From an uncultured Maritimibacter sp. (lineage in GTDB: Bacteria; Pseudomonadota; Alphaproteobacteria; Rhodobacterales; Rhodobacteraceae): a stretch of 64,000 nt of DNA. Positions 10,212-17,961 of the stretch are shown here, in pieces. Position 1 is the stretch's first letter; every line of letters begins with the position of its first letter. The notes under the pieces were generated by a model, which saw only the letters and a program-made list of their open reading frames with translations, was not told where the DNA came from and searched no databases. A program made the translations under genes and the position numbers. The stretch lies in contig CAJXYS010000009.1 in the NCBI GenBank assembly GCA_913063035.1, positions 1 through 64,000 of the forward strand, written 5' to 3'.

Positions 10212-11246
10212 ATGACCAAGACCAATCCCGGCCGCTTCTTCGAGGATTACCGCCTGGGCGAGGTGATTGCCCACGCCGTGCCGCGCACCGTTTCAGGCGG
10301 GGAGCGCGCGCTCTACCACGCGCTCTACCCGGCGCGTCATGCCCTGCATTCCTCGGACGAATTCGCGCGGGCCTGCGGGCTGCCCGCCGCGCCGCTGGAC
10401 GACCTGATCGCGTTTCACACGGTGTTCGGAAAGACCGTGCCCGACATCTCGCTCAACGCCGTGGCCAATCTGGGCTACGCCGAGGGCCGTTTCCGGGCGC
10501 CGGTCTGGCCGGGGGATACGCTGCGCGCGGAGTCCGAGGTGATCGGGCTGAAGCAGAACTCGAACGGCAGGTCGGGCGTGGTCTGGGTGCGGACCCGTGG
10601 TCTCAACCAGCGCGACGAGGTTGTGCTGGACTACGTCCGCTGGGTCATGGTTCGGAAGCTGCGGCTCGACGCACCGGCCCCCGAGACCACGATCCCGGAC
10701 CTGGCCGATGCCGTTTCGGCCGAAGACCTCGTGAGTCCGCCCGGGCTCGATTTCACGGGTTATGATTTCGCCCTCTCCGGCGAGCCGCATCGCTGGGCGG
10801 ACTATGCCGTGGGCGAGGTGATCGACCATGTCGACGGCGTCACCGTCGAGGAAGCCGAGCACATGATGGCGACACGGCTATGGCAGAATACCGCGAAGGT
10901 CCATTTCGACGCGACCCTGCGCGAAGATGGCCGACGGCTGATATATGGCGGCCACGTCATCAGCCTGGCGCGCGCGCTCAGCTTCAACGGGCTGGCGAAC
11001 GCGCAGATGATCGTGGCGCTGAACGGCGGCGCGCATGCCAATCCGTGTTTCGCCGGCGATACGGTCCGGGCCTGGACCGAAGTGCTGGAGACCGCCGAGA
11101 CGGACGCGCCCGGCGTAGGGGCGCTGCGGTTGCGGCTGGTCGCGACGAAGGGCGAGGGCCCCGAGGCGGGGCTCAGGAATGCCGAGGGCAAGTATCTTCC
11201 CCATGTGCTGCTCGACCTCGATTACTGGGCGCTGATGCCGCGTTGA
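10212..11246 (+). CDS. mch: Mesaconyl-C1-CoA hydratase (beta-methylmalyl-CoA dehydratase)
   Basis: Interconverts mesaconyl-C1-CoA and beta-methylmalyl-CoA, the step before cleavage to glyoxylate and propionyl-CoA in the ethylmalonyl-CoA pathway. The 344-residue protein is a fused double hot-dog (MaoC-like) hydratase, N-terminal half about 1-165 and C-terminal half about 185-340. It begins MTKTNPGRFFEDYRLGEVIA, and the length equals that of characterised Mch. It is last in the mcl2 operon and is followed by the sdh promoter region. Operon context with mcl2 and the presence of ccr and ecm make this assignment firm. Confidence 0.92.
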   Translation: MTKTNPGRFFEDYRLGEVIAHAVPRTVSGGERALYHALYPARHALHSSDEFARACGLPAAPLDDLIAFHTVFGKTVPDISLNAVANLGYAEGRFRAPVWPGDTLRAESEVIGLKQNSNGRSGVVWVRTRGLNQRDEVVLDYVRWVMVRKLRLDAPAPETTIPDLADAVSAEDLVSPPGLDFTGYDFALSGEPHRWADYAVGEVIDHVDGVTVEEAEHMMATRLWQNTAKVHFDATLREDGRRLIYGGHVISLARALSFNGLANAQMIVALNGGAHANPCFAGDTVRAWTEVLETAETDAPGVGALRLRLVATKGEGPEAGLRNAEGKYLPHVLLDLDYWALMPR

Positions 11247-11305
11247 GGGGTCCCGTGAACATCCGGCTAGCCAATTTTGGGGTGTTCGAGGTGAGTCGCA
11301 GATCA

Positions 11306-11321
11306 GCATACTGTCGTATGC
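11306..11321 (+). repeat. Small inverted repeat downstream of mch
   Basis: GCATAC-TGTC-GTATGC, a perfect 6-bp stem with a 4-nt loop, 59 nt after the mch stop and 28 nt before the sdh operators. It is not followed by T residues. It could be an mch 3'-end structure or an extra protein-binding palindrome in the sdh control region. Confidence 0.4.
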
Positions 11322-11345
11322 GATGATGTCCCCACAGGGCTCGAA

Positions 11346-11381
11346 TTTGTGATCACGTGATCAGAAAGCGTGATCACGAAA
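11346..11381 (+). promoter_or_regulatory. Paired palindromic operator upstream of sdhC
   Basis: GTGATCAC at 11349-11356 and 11370-11377, centres 21 bp apart, read as TTTGTGATCAC, a 13-nt spacer ending AGAAAGC, then GTGATCACGAAAC. An additional near-copy, GTGATCAG, abuts the distal site at 11357-11364. The proximal site ends 127 nt before sdhC. The architecture matches the sucC element at 6722-6757, including spacer length, the AGAAA in the spacer, flanks and orientation. One transcription factor probably controls both operons. Confidence 0.82.
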
Positions 11382-11504
11382 CTGGAAATGCGCGCAATCA
11401 GATGCGATTTTTCCGCCCTGCCGCGGCTCTGACTATGTGACAACCGCCGCAAATGGGCTAAGCAGTAAGCCAGATGCAGAGACTGCAAAGAGAAGGGACG
11501 CCCC

Positions 11505-11891
11505 ATGGCTGACGTGAACCGGGGAAACCGCCCGCTGTCGCCCCACGCCACAATCTACCGCTGGCCGCTCAACGCGATCATGTCCATCTTGCACCGGATC
11601 ACCGGCACGGCCATGGCGCTGGGCGCCGTTCTGGTCGTCTGGTGGTTCCTCGCCGCGGCGACCTCGGCCGAGTATTTCGCCACCGTCGACGGGGTGCTGA
11701 CATCCTGGATCGGCGATCTCGTGCTGTTCCTGTCGCTGCTGGCGCTGTCATATCACCTGATGAATGGCGTGCGGCACCTGATCTGGGACACCGGCGCCGG
11801 GTTCGACAACGAGTCGACGCAGCAGAGCGGGATCATCGGCCTGGTGCTGGCCGTCGTCATCGCCGCCCTTCTTCTGGCCGCAACGTGGTGA
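11505..11891 (+). CDS. sdhC: Succinate dehydrogenase cytochrome b556 subunit
   Basis: Membrane anchor subunit of respiratory complex II. 128 residues with three predicted membrane helices. The N-terminal RPLSPHATIYRW and SILHRITGTAMALG motifs are diagnostic for SdhC, with Ser/Arg residues of the quinone site, and SYHLMNGVRHLIWD carries the haem b histidine. First gene of sdhCD-A-x-B. The 258-nt upstream gap holds the GTGATCAC operators; AGAGAAGGGA is a good ribosome-binding site before ATG 11505. Confidence 0.95.
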   Translation: MADVNRGNRPLSPHATIYRWPLNAIMSILHRITGTAMALGAVLVVWWFLAAATSAEYFATVDGVLTSWIGDLVLFLSLLALSYHLMNGVRHLIWDTGAGFDNESTQQSGIIGLVLAVVIAALLLAATW

Positions 11892-11898
11892 GGCAGAC

Positions 11899-12276
11899 AT
11901 GAGCATCCTGACAAGTTACAAGCGCGTCGCCGGGCTGGGGTCTGCCAAGGAAGGCACCCATCACTGGTGGATGCAGCGCCTGACCGCAATCGCGCTGGTA
12001 CCCCTGACCATCTTCTTCGTGGTGCCGTTCGGGAGCAATCTCGGCGCCGGTCACGACGCCGTGGTCGAGACCTACACGAACCCTTGGAACGCCGTGATCG
12101 CGATCCTCTTCATCATCACCGCCTTCTATCACCTGATGATGGGTTTGCAGGTGGTGATAGAGGACTACGTGCACGGCAAGGCCGGCGTGGTCCTGCTGAT
12201 CGCGAACACGCTGCTCTGCTGGGCCCTTGCCATCGCCGGCGTCTTCGCGGTGGTCAAGATCGCGCTCGGCGCCTGA
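11899..12276 (+). CDS. sdhD: Succinate dehydrogenase membrane anchor subunit
   Basis: Second membrane anchor of complex II; with SdhC it binds haem b and ubiquinone. 125 residues with three predicted helices. GTHHWWMQRLTAIAL in helix I and FYHLMMGLQVVIEDY in helix II are the family motifs, the latter with the haem/quinone-proximal histidine, and the Asp-Tyr pair is typical for SdhD. It starts 7 nt after sdhC and is followed by sdhA after 12 nt. Confidence 0.95.
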   Translation: MSILTSYKRVAGLGSAKEGTHHWWMQRLTAIALVPLTIFFVVPFGSNLGAGHDAVVETYTNPWNAVIAILFIITAFYHLMMGLQVVIEDYVHGKAGVVLLIANTLLCWALAIAGVFAVVKIALGA

Positions 12277-12288
12277 TCGGAGACGGAC

Positions 12289-14097
12289 ATGGCATCTTAC
12301 GATATCGAATATCACAATTACGACGTGGTCGTGGTGGGCGCCGGCGGCTCCGGCCTGCGCGCGACGCTGGGCATGGCCGAACAGGGCCTCAGCACCGCCT
12401 GCGTTACCAAGGTCTTCCCGACCCGCTCGCACACCGTTGCGGCCCAGGGCGGCATCGCGGCCTCGCTCGGCAACATGGGGCCGGACGACTGGCAATGGCA
12501 CATGTACGACACCGTGAAAGGGTCGGACTGGCTGGGCGATACCGACGCGATGGAATACCTCGCCCGCGAGGCGCCGAAGGCGGTCTACGAGCTCGAGCAT
12601 TACGGCGTGCCCTTCTCGCGCACCGAAGAGGGCAAGATCTACCAGCGCCCCTTCGGTGGCCACACGACCGAGTTCGGCGAGGGTCCGCCGGTGCAGCGCA
12701 CCTGTGCGGCCGCGGACCGGACGGGCCACGCCATCCTGCACACGCTCTACGGCCAGAGCCTGAAGCAGAAGGCGGAATTCTTCATCGAGTACTTCGCCAT
12801 CGACCTGATCATGTCCGAGGACGGCCAGTGCCAGGGCGTGGTGGCCTGGAAGCTCGACGACGGCACGATCCACGTCTTCAACGCCAAGATGACCGTGCTG
12901 GCGACCGGCGGCTATGGCCGGGCCTATTTCTCGGCCACCTCCGCGCATACCTGCACCGGTGACGGGGGCGGCATGGTCGCGCGGGCCGGGTTGCCCTTGC
13001 AGGACATGGAATTCGTGCAGTTCCACCCCACGGGCATCTACGGCGCCGGCTGCCTCATCACCGAGGGCGCGCGCGGCGAAGGCGGGTATCTCACCAATTC
13101 CGAGGGCGAGCGCTTCATGGAACGCTACGCGCCCACCTACAAGGACCTCGCGTCGCGCGACGTGGTGAGCCGGTGCATGACGATGGAAATCCGCGAGGGC
13201 CGCGGCGTCGGCCCGAACAAGGATCACATCCATCTGAACCTGAGCCACCTGCCGCCCGCGACCCTGGCCGAGCGGCTGCCCGGCATCTCGGAATCGGCAC
13301 GCATTTTCGCGGGCGTCGACGTGACCAAGGAACCGATCCCGGTGCTTCCGACGGTGCATTACAACATGGGCGGCATTCCGACGAATTACTGGGGCGAGGT
13401 GCTGAACCCGACCAAGGACGACCCGGACCGCATCGCGCCCGGCCTGATGGCCGTGGGCGAAGCCGGCTGTGCCAGCGTGCACGGGGCGAACAGGCTCGGG
13501 TCGAACTCGCTGATCGACCTCGTGGTCTTCGGCCGCGCCGCGGCGCTGCGCGCGGGCGAAGTGGTCGATCCGAACGCACCGGCCCCAGCGCTCAACAAGG
13601 CGTCGGTCGATGCGGCGCTCGACCGCTTCGACAAGCTGCGCCACGCGGATGGCGGGACGCCGACGGCGGAACTGCGCCTCGAGATGCAGAAAACCATGCA
13701 GGACGATGCCGCCGTGTTCCGTAGCGAAAAGACGCTCGCCGAGGGCTGCAAGAAGATGGCGGCCGTCGCGGACAAGCTCGACGATCTGCAGGTCACCGAC
13801 CGGTCGATGATCTGGAACTCCGACCTGATGGAGACGCTGGAGCTGACCAACCTCATGCCGAACGCGTTGACCACCATCGTCAGCGCCGAGGCCCGCAAGG
13901 AAAGCCGCGGCGCCCACGCCCACGAGGATCACCCGGATCGCGACGACGAGACCTGGCGCGTTCACACCCTGTCCTGGGTGGAGGGCAACAGCAGCGTCAA
14001 GCTCGACTATCGCCCGGTGCATCTCGACCCGCTGACGCCGCAGGAGAAAGGCGGGATCGATACCGCCAAGATCGCCCCGAAGGCGCGCGTGTACTGA
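12289..14097 (+). CDS. sdhA: Succinate dehydrogenase flavoprotein subunit
   Basis: Catalytic subunit oxidising succinate to fumarate. 602 residues, the normal length. GAGGSGLRA near residue 17 binds FAD; the covalent FAD histidine is His48 in [30 protein letters not shown] and [18 protein letters not shown] are the substrate-site and capping-domain signatures. The C-terminal segment ends [18 protein letters not shown]. It is followed 2 nt later by a small lipoprotein gene rather than directly by sdhB. Confidence 0.97.
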   Translation: MASYDIEYHNYDVVVVGAGGSGLRATLGMAEQGLSTACVTKVFPTRSHTVAAQGGIAASLGNMGPDDWQWHMYDTVKGSDWLGDTDAMEYLAREAPKAVYELEHYGVPFSRTEEGKIYQRPFGGHTTEFGEGPPVQRTCAAADRTGHAILHTLYGQSLKQKAEFFIEYFAIDLIMSEDGQCQGVVAWKLDDGTIHVFNAKMTVLATGGYGRAYFSATSAHTCTGDGGGMVARAGLPLQDMEFVQFHPTGIYGAGCLITEGARGEGGYLTNSEGERFMERYAPTYKDLASRDVVSRCMTMEIREGRGVGPNKDHIHLNLSHLPPATLAERLPGISESARIFAGVDVTKEPIPVLPTVHYNMGGIPTNYWGEVLNPTKDDPDRIAPGLMAVGEAGCASVHGANRLGSNSLIDLVVFGRAAALRAGEVVDPNAPAPALNKASVDAALDRFDKLRHADGGTPTAELRLEMQKTMQDDAAVFRSEKTLAEGCKKMAAVADKLDDLQVTDRSMIWNSDLMETLELTNLMPNALTTIVSAEARKESRGAHAHEDHPDRDDETWRVHTLSWVEGNSSVKLDYRPVHLDPLTPQEKGGIDTAKIAPKARVY

Positions 14098-14099
14098 TC

Positions 14100-14402
14100 A
14101 TGCGCGGCACCGGGCGTCATATCGGCCTGGCGGTCGCGGGGGTTTCCGCCCTCGCGGCGTCGGCCTGTGGCCCGCAAAGGGTGCCGCTCGACGATGCGAT
14201 GGAGCGCTGCCGCGAGCGGGCACGCCTGGCGGAGAGCCCGCGCGGCCGCGTCGGCATGGGCGTCGGCAGCGACGGTCCGATCACCACCTTCGATGTGACC
14301 ATCGGCAGCGATTTCCTGGCCGGGCGCGACCCGGAGCAGGTCTACATCCAGTGCGTCATCAACCTGACCGGCCAGCGGCCGACAGAACCGCTTGGCAGCT
14401 GA
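14100..14402 (+). CDS. Predicted lipoprotein encoded within the sdh operon
   Basis: 100 residues. A signal sequence (about 1-22) ends ALAASAC, a slightly degenerate lipobox with Cys23. A short mature domain follows, with a Cys in [13 protein letters not shown] and another in [14 protein letters not shown]. The pattern '[22 protein letters not shown]' suggests a small folded periplasmic domain. It lies 2 nt after sdhA and 23 nt before sdhB, so it is co-transcribed with complex II. I do not know a function. From memory, an unannotated gene also sits between sdhA and sdhB in Rhodobacter, but I could not check this. Confidence 0.8.
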   Translation: MRGTGRHIGLAVAGVSALAASACGPQRVPLDDAMERCRERARLAESPRGRVGMGVGSDGPITTFDVTIGSDFLAGRDPEQVYIQCVINLTGQRPTEPLGS

Positions 14403-14425
14403 GGACGCGGAAAGGAATTGGCAAC

Positions 14426-15205
14426 ATGGTTCAACTGACCCTCCCCAAGAATTCGCAGGTCAAGACGGGCAAGACCTGGCCCAAGCCCGAGGGCGCCACG
14501 AATGTGCGGGCGTTCCGCATCTATCGCTGGGACCCTGACAGCGGGGACAATCCGCGGATCGACACCTACCATGTCGATCTCGACGATTGCGGGCCGATGG
14601 TTCTCGACGCGCTGATCAAGATCAAGAACGAGATCGACCCGACCCTGACCTTCCGCCGGTCTTGCCGCGAGGGCATCTGCGGGTCCTGCGCGATGAATAT
14701 CGACGGTGGCAACACGCTGGCCTGCACCTATGGCATCGACGAGGTGAAGGGCGATGTGCGGGTGTATCCGCTGCCCCACATGCCGGTGGTCAAGGACCTG
14801 ATCCCGGATCTCACCCATTTCTATGCCCAGCACGCGGCGGTGAAGCCGTGGCTCGAGACGACGACGAACGAGCCGCAGACCGAATGGCGCCAGACCATCG
14901 AGGACCGCGAGAAACTCGACGGGCTTTACGAATGCGTGATGTGTGCCTGCTGTTCCACGTCCTGCCCGTCCTATTGGTGGAACGGTGACCGCTATCTCGG
15001 ACCGGCCGCGCTGCTGCACGCCTATCGCTGGATCATCGACAGCCGCGACGAGGCCACCGGCGAGCGGCTCGACGACCTGGAAGACCCGTTCAAGCTCTAC
15101 CGTTGCCATACCATCATGAACTGCGCGAAGACCTGTCCCAAGGGGCTCAACCCCGCCAAGGCGATCGCGGAGATCAAGAAGAAAATGGTGGAGCGCACGC
15201 TCTGA
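14426..15205 (+). CDS. sdhB: Succinate dehydrogenase iron-sulfur subunit
   Basis: Carries electrons from SdhA flavin to the quinone. 259 residues with three cluster motifs: the [2Fe-2S] ligands in [12 protein letters not shown] plus CTY, the [4Fe-4S] in [13 protein letters not shown], and the [3Fe-4S] in [14 protein letters not shown]. An in-frame ATG 75 nt upstream gives an unlike N-terminal extension inside the previous gene; ATG 14426 preceded by GGAAAGGAATTGG fits. Last gene of the sdh operon. Confidence 0.96.
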   Translation: MVQLTLPKNSQVKTGKTWPKPEGATNVRAFRIYRWDPDSGDNPRIDTYHVDLDDCGPMVLDALIKIKNEIDPTLTFRRSCREGICGSCAMNIDGGNTLACTYGIDEVKGDVRVYPLPHMPVVKDLIPDLTHFYAQHAAVKPWLETTTNEPQTEWRQTIEDREKLDGLYECVMCACCSTSCPSYWWNGDRYLGPAALLHAYRWIIDSRDEATGERLDDLEDPFKLYRCHTIMNCAKTCPKGLNPAKAIAEIKKKMVERTL

Positions 15206-15230
15206 TCTGCGCAGAGATAGGTAAAACATG

Positions 15231-15259
15231 TTGACTTGGGGCGCGCGGCGTCCCAAGTA
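15231..15259 (+). promoter_or_regulatory. Probable sigma-70-type promoter between sdhB and the helicase
   Basis: TTGACT (15231-15236), a 17-nt spacer and CAAGTA (15254-15259). The -35 hexamer is near consensus and sits 25 nt past the sdhB stop. The -10 is weak but typical of GC-rich alphaproteobacteria. An alternative reading is the inverted repeat CTTGGG...CCCAAG spanning the spacer, which could be an operator. Confidence 0.45.
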
Positions 15260-15265
15260 ACACGG

Positions 15266-15534
15266 ACCCGACTGGCTCCGCCGCGTGAGCGGAGAGGCCG
15301 CGCCACCGAAGGGTGGGCGCCCGCCAGCCGGGAAAGCCGTGCAGACGCACGGCACACCAGGTTCCCACGATCACGCAGGGGGTCCGCCGGCAGCGCCGGC
15401 CATCGGGCAATCCGGCCCGGGGCGAGGCGCGGCTGACATCCTTTGCGCCATATGCGCCGTCGCGGCATGTCCGCGTCGCAGCGCATCCTGTTATTCGCGG
15501 CCCGGACGGCCGCTTCCCGAAAGGAAACTCTCCG
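15266..15534 (+). ncRNA. Highly structured leader or small RNA upstream of the DEAD-box helicase
   Basis: The 329-nt gap between sdhB and the helicase holds no convincing ORF but a string of hairpins: 15276-15281/15289-15294; 15300-15307 with 15312-15320 (GAAG loop, one bulge); 15336-15342/15347-15353 (perfect 7 bp, AGAC loop); 15386-15391/15395-15400 (perfect 6 bp); and 15405-15408/15415-15418. It follows a plausible promoter. It could be a regulatory 5' leader of the helicase mRNA or an independent small RNA. I could not match it to tmRNA, RNase P RNA, SRP RNA or a cobalamin riboswitch by their conserved cores. Ends are approximate. Confidence 0.4.
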
Positions 15535-16764
15535 ATGTCATTCGACACCCTCGGGCTTACGCCCGACCTGCTGACCCGCGTAGCCGAGCAGGGCTACACC
15601 GCGCCCACACCGATCCAGACCGAGGCAATCCCGCATGTCCTGCGCGGCCGCGACCTCATGGGTCTCGCCCAGACCGGCACCGGCAAGACGGCGGCCTTCG
15701 GCCTGCCGCTCGTGCAGCTTCTCAATGCCGCGGGGCGGCGCCCGGCGCCGAAAAGCGCCAAGGCGCTGATCCTGGCGCCGACGCGCGAGCTGGCCCGCCA
15801 GATCAGCGACACGCTCAACGGCTTTCTCGCCCAGACGCGTTTGAACACGGCGATGGTGGTCGGCGGCACCTCGATCAACGCGCAGGTCAAGCGGATGAGC
15901 CGCGGCACGGACATCCTGGTGGCGACACCGGGGCGGCTGCTCGACCTGCTGGACCGCCGGGCGATCGATCTGGGACAGACGCAGTTCCTCGTGCTCGACG
16001 AGGCCGACCAGATGCTGGACATGGGCTTCATCCACGCGCTGCGCCGGATTGCCGGGCTTCTGCCGCGCAAGCGCCAGACGCTGCTCTTCTCCGCGACCAT
16101 GCCCAAGCAGATGGCCGAGATCGCGGCCGCCTACCTGACCGATCCGGTCCGGGTCGAGGTGGCGCCCCCGGGACGGGCCGCCGACAAGATTGCCCAATCG
16201 GTGCATTTCGTGCCCCAGGGCGAGAAATCGGCGCTGCTCAAGGAACTGCTTTCCGGGCATCCCAACCAGCTGGCGCTGGTCTTTTCCCGCACCAAGCACG
16301 GGGCGGAGCGGCTGATGAAATCGCTCGTCGCGGCCGGTTTCGCCGCCGACTCGATCCACGGCAACAAAAACCAGAACCAGCGCGACCGCGCCCTCGCGGC
16401 GTTCCGCCAGGGCCGGACGCGCGTGCTGGTGGCCACCGACGTGGCCGCGCGCGGCATCGACATCCCCGAAGTGCGCCACGTCTACAACTATGACCTGCCG
16501 AACGTCGCCGAGAACTATGTGCACCGTATCGGGCGCACGGCGCGGGCCGGGGCACATGGCGCGGCGATCGCCTTCTGCACCAAGGACGAGATGGGCGCCC
16601 TGCGCGACATCGAGAAGGTCATGGGGCGGGGCATCGAGGTCGCGGGCGGAACGCCCTGGGCCGTCGAGCCCCCCCGGAAACAGCAGGCGCAGAAACGCGG
16701 CAATGGCGGTGGTGGCCGCCGGCGGTCGCGGTCGCGCTCCGGCGGTCAGCGCAAGGCGGCCTGA
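15535..16764 (+). CDS. DEAD-box ATP-dependent RNA helicase (RhlE-like)
   Basis: Unwinds RNA duplexes in ribosome assembly, mRNA decay or cold adaptation. 409 residues: Q-motif FDTLGLTPDLL, Walker A AQTGTGKTAAFG, PTRELARQI, TPGRLLDLL, VLDEADQMLDMGF, SAT, then the C-terminal helicase domain with HGNKNQNQRDRAL and HRIGRTARAG. It ends in a short basic Gly/Arg/Ser-rich tail (from about 380) suited to RNA binding. ATG 15535 follows AAAGGAAAC. Longer frames upstream run through the structured leader and are not credible. A GC hairpin lies just past the stop codon. Confidence 0.93.
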   Translation: MSFDTLGLTPDLLTRVAEQGYTAPTPIQTEAIPHVLRGRDLMGLAQTGTGKTAAFGLPLVQLLNAAGRRPAPKSAKALILAPTRELARQISDTLNGFLAQTRLNTAMVVGGTSINAQVKRMSRGTDILVATPGRLLDLLDRRAIDLGQTQFLVLDEADQMLDMGFIHALRRIAGLLPRKRQTLLFSATMPKQMAEIAAAYLTDPVRVEVAPPGRAADKIAQSVHFVPQGEKSALLKELLSGHPNQLALVFSRTKHGAERLMKSLVAAGFAADSIHGNKNQNQRDRALAAFRQGRTRVLVATDVAARGIDIPEVRHVYNYDLPNVAENYVHRIGRTARAGAHGAAIAFCTKDEMGALRDIEKVMGRGIEVAGGTPWAVEPPRKQQAQKRGNGGGGRRRSRSRSGGQRKAA

Positions 16765-16768
16765 CCGG

Positions 16769-16787
16769 GCCGCCACCGCGGGGCGGC
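16769..16787. terminator. GC hairpin between convergent helicase and deoD
   Basis: GCCGCC (16769-16774) pairs with GGCGGC (16782-16787) around a 7-nt loop, in the 22-nt gap between the helicase stop and the deoD stop codon. There is no T-tract, so termination by this element alone is uncertain. Confidence 0.4.
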
Positions 16788-17491
16788 TAGGCGAAGGCCG
16801 CCGCCAGCGCGATCTCGACCATCTCGCCGAAGCTGTTTTCCCGGTCGGCGGCGGGCAGAGCCTCGCCGGTCAGCAGATGATCGCTGACCGTCAGGACCGC
16901 CAGCGCCCGCGCGCCGTGTCGGGCGGCGACGGTATAGAGTTCCGCGGCCTCCATCTCGACGGCGAGGATGCCGTGGCGGGTCATCTGCTCGTTCAGGTCC
17001 GGACGCTCGTCGTAGAACACGTCCGAGGAATAGATCCCGCCGGCATGCACCATGGTCCATTTGGCCTGCGCGGCATCCCAGGCGGCTTTCAGCAGGCCCC
17101 AATCGGCACAGGGCGCGAAGGCAAGCTCGCGCAGAATGCCGCGCGACGGTGTCGAGATGGACGATGCCGTCATGGCCAGGATCACGTCGCGCAGCTTTAC
17201 GTGGGACTGCATCGCCCCGCAGGAGCCGATGCGGATCAGGGTTTTGGCACCGTAATCCCGGATCAGCTCGTTGGCGTAGATCGAGAGTGACGGCATCCCC
17301 ATCCCAGATCCCTGGATCGTGACGGGATGGCCCTGCCAGGTGCCGGTATAGCCGAACATTCCGCGCACCTCGTTGACGCGCCGCGGAGACTCCAGGAAAG
17401 TCTCCGCGGCCCACCGGGCCCGATACGGGTCGCCGGGCATGAGGACGGTTTCGGCGATATCGCCGGGATCGGCGCCAATATGGATCGTCAT
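16787..17491 (-). CDS. deoD: Purine-nucleoside phosphorylase (DeoD type)
   Basis: Phosphorolysis of purine (deoxy)nucleosides to free base plus (deoxy)ribose-1-phosphate. The 234-residue hexameric trimer-of-dimers type shows [20 protein letters not shown], the phosphate-binding GDPYRA and [20 protein letters not shown], and catalytic Asp in [10 protein letters not shown]. It lies 36 nt downstream of the H-NS-like gene on the same strand. The BMP-type ABC transporter at 28636-33283 could supply its nucleoside substrates. Confidence 0.95.
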   Translation of the reverse strand: MTIHIGADPGDIAETVLMPGDPYRARWAAETFLESPRRVNEVRGMFGYTGTWQGHPVTIQGSGMGMPSLSIYANELIRDYGAKTLIRIGSCGAMQSHVKLRDVILAMTASSISTPSRGILRELAFAPCADWGLLKAAWDAAQAKWTMVHAGGIYSSDVFYDERPDLNEQMTRHGILAVEMEAAELYTVAARHGARALAVLTVSDHLLTGEALPAADRENSFGEMVEIALAAAFA

Positions 17492-17527
17492 GTCATTTCC
17501 AATTCGACGCCGTTTCGTCCCGGCGCC

Positions 17528-17833
17528 TCAGATGCGTAAATCTTCGAATGTTTCACCATTCGCCAGCCGTTCCTTGAGCCAGTTCGGTTGACGCCCGCGA
17601 CCGTTCCACGTCTGGTCCGGATTGTCGGGATTGCGATATTTCGGGGGGTTTTTCCCGGCCCCCTTGTCGCCACCGAGCACGTCGGTCAGCGAGAGGCCGA
17701 ATTGCTTGGCGGCTTCCTCGGCGGCGGCACGGGCTTCGGCCCTGCGGCGTTTTTCCACCGACGCCAGTGCCTTCTGTACGTCTTTCAGAAGGTTCTCGAG
17801 ATCGTCTTTCGACATGGAGTCCAGATCGAGCAT
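17528..17833 (-). CDS. H-NS/HvrA family nucleoid-associated regulator
   Basis: 101 residues. A predicted N-terminal coiled coil (about 1-45, DLENLLKDVQKALASVEKRR) gives dimers or oligomers. A flexible linker follows, then a C-terminal DNA-binding domain with the H-NS signature YRNPDNPDQTWNGRGRQPNW, which binds AT-rich minor grooves. Length and motif match HvrA of Rhodobacter capsulatus, a regulator of photosynthesis and nitrogen-fixation genes; whether this copy has that role is unknown. I chose ATG 17833 (AAAGGTGA upstream) over an ATG 24 nt earlier. Confidence 0.9.
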   Translation of the reverse strand: MLDLDSMSKDDLENLLKDVQKALASVEKRRRAEARAAAEEAAKQFGLSLTDVLGGDKGAGKNPPKYRNPDNPDQTWNGRGRQPNWLKERLANGETFEDLRI

Positions 17834-17899
17834 GGGGTCACCTTTACGCTTTCGCACTAATAACGGACAAAGTTTGCCTTAGCCGATTCTGGAAAACAA

Positions 17900-17928
17900 G
17901 ATTTAAACGCCGCCGGGAATTCCGGCGG
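17900..17928 (-). terminator. Rho-independent-type terminator after ecm
   Basis: On the minus strand a CCGCCGG stem (17922-17928 pairing with 17910-17916) with a 5-nt AT-rich loop is followed by CGTTTAAATC. It lies 33 nt past the ecm stop and before the H-NS-like gene. The stem is palindromic and may also function in the other direction. Confidence 0.55.
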
Positions 17929-17961
17929 GCGTTTCCCGTCAGGCCGTGTGCGTGTTTAGCG

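Noticed and set aside
11857-14022. A 721-codon antisense frame opposite sdhD/sdhA
   Set aside because: Same artefact. The plus strand carries the complete SdhD and SdhA signatures; the antisense translation has no recognisable domain.
15266-15534. tmRNA, RNase P RNA, SRP RNA or a cobalamin riboswitch in the sdhB-helicase gap
   Set aside because: I looked for the conserved cores of these families and did not find them; only generic hairpins are present.
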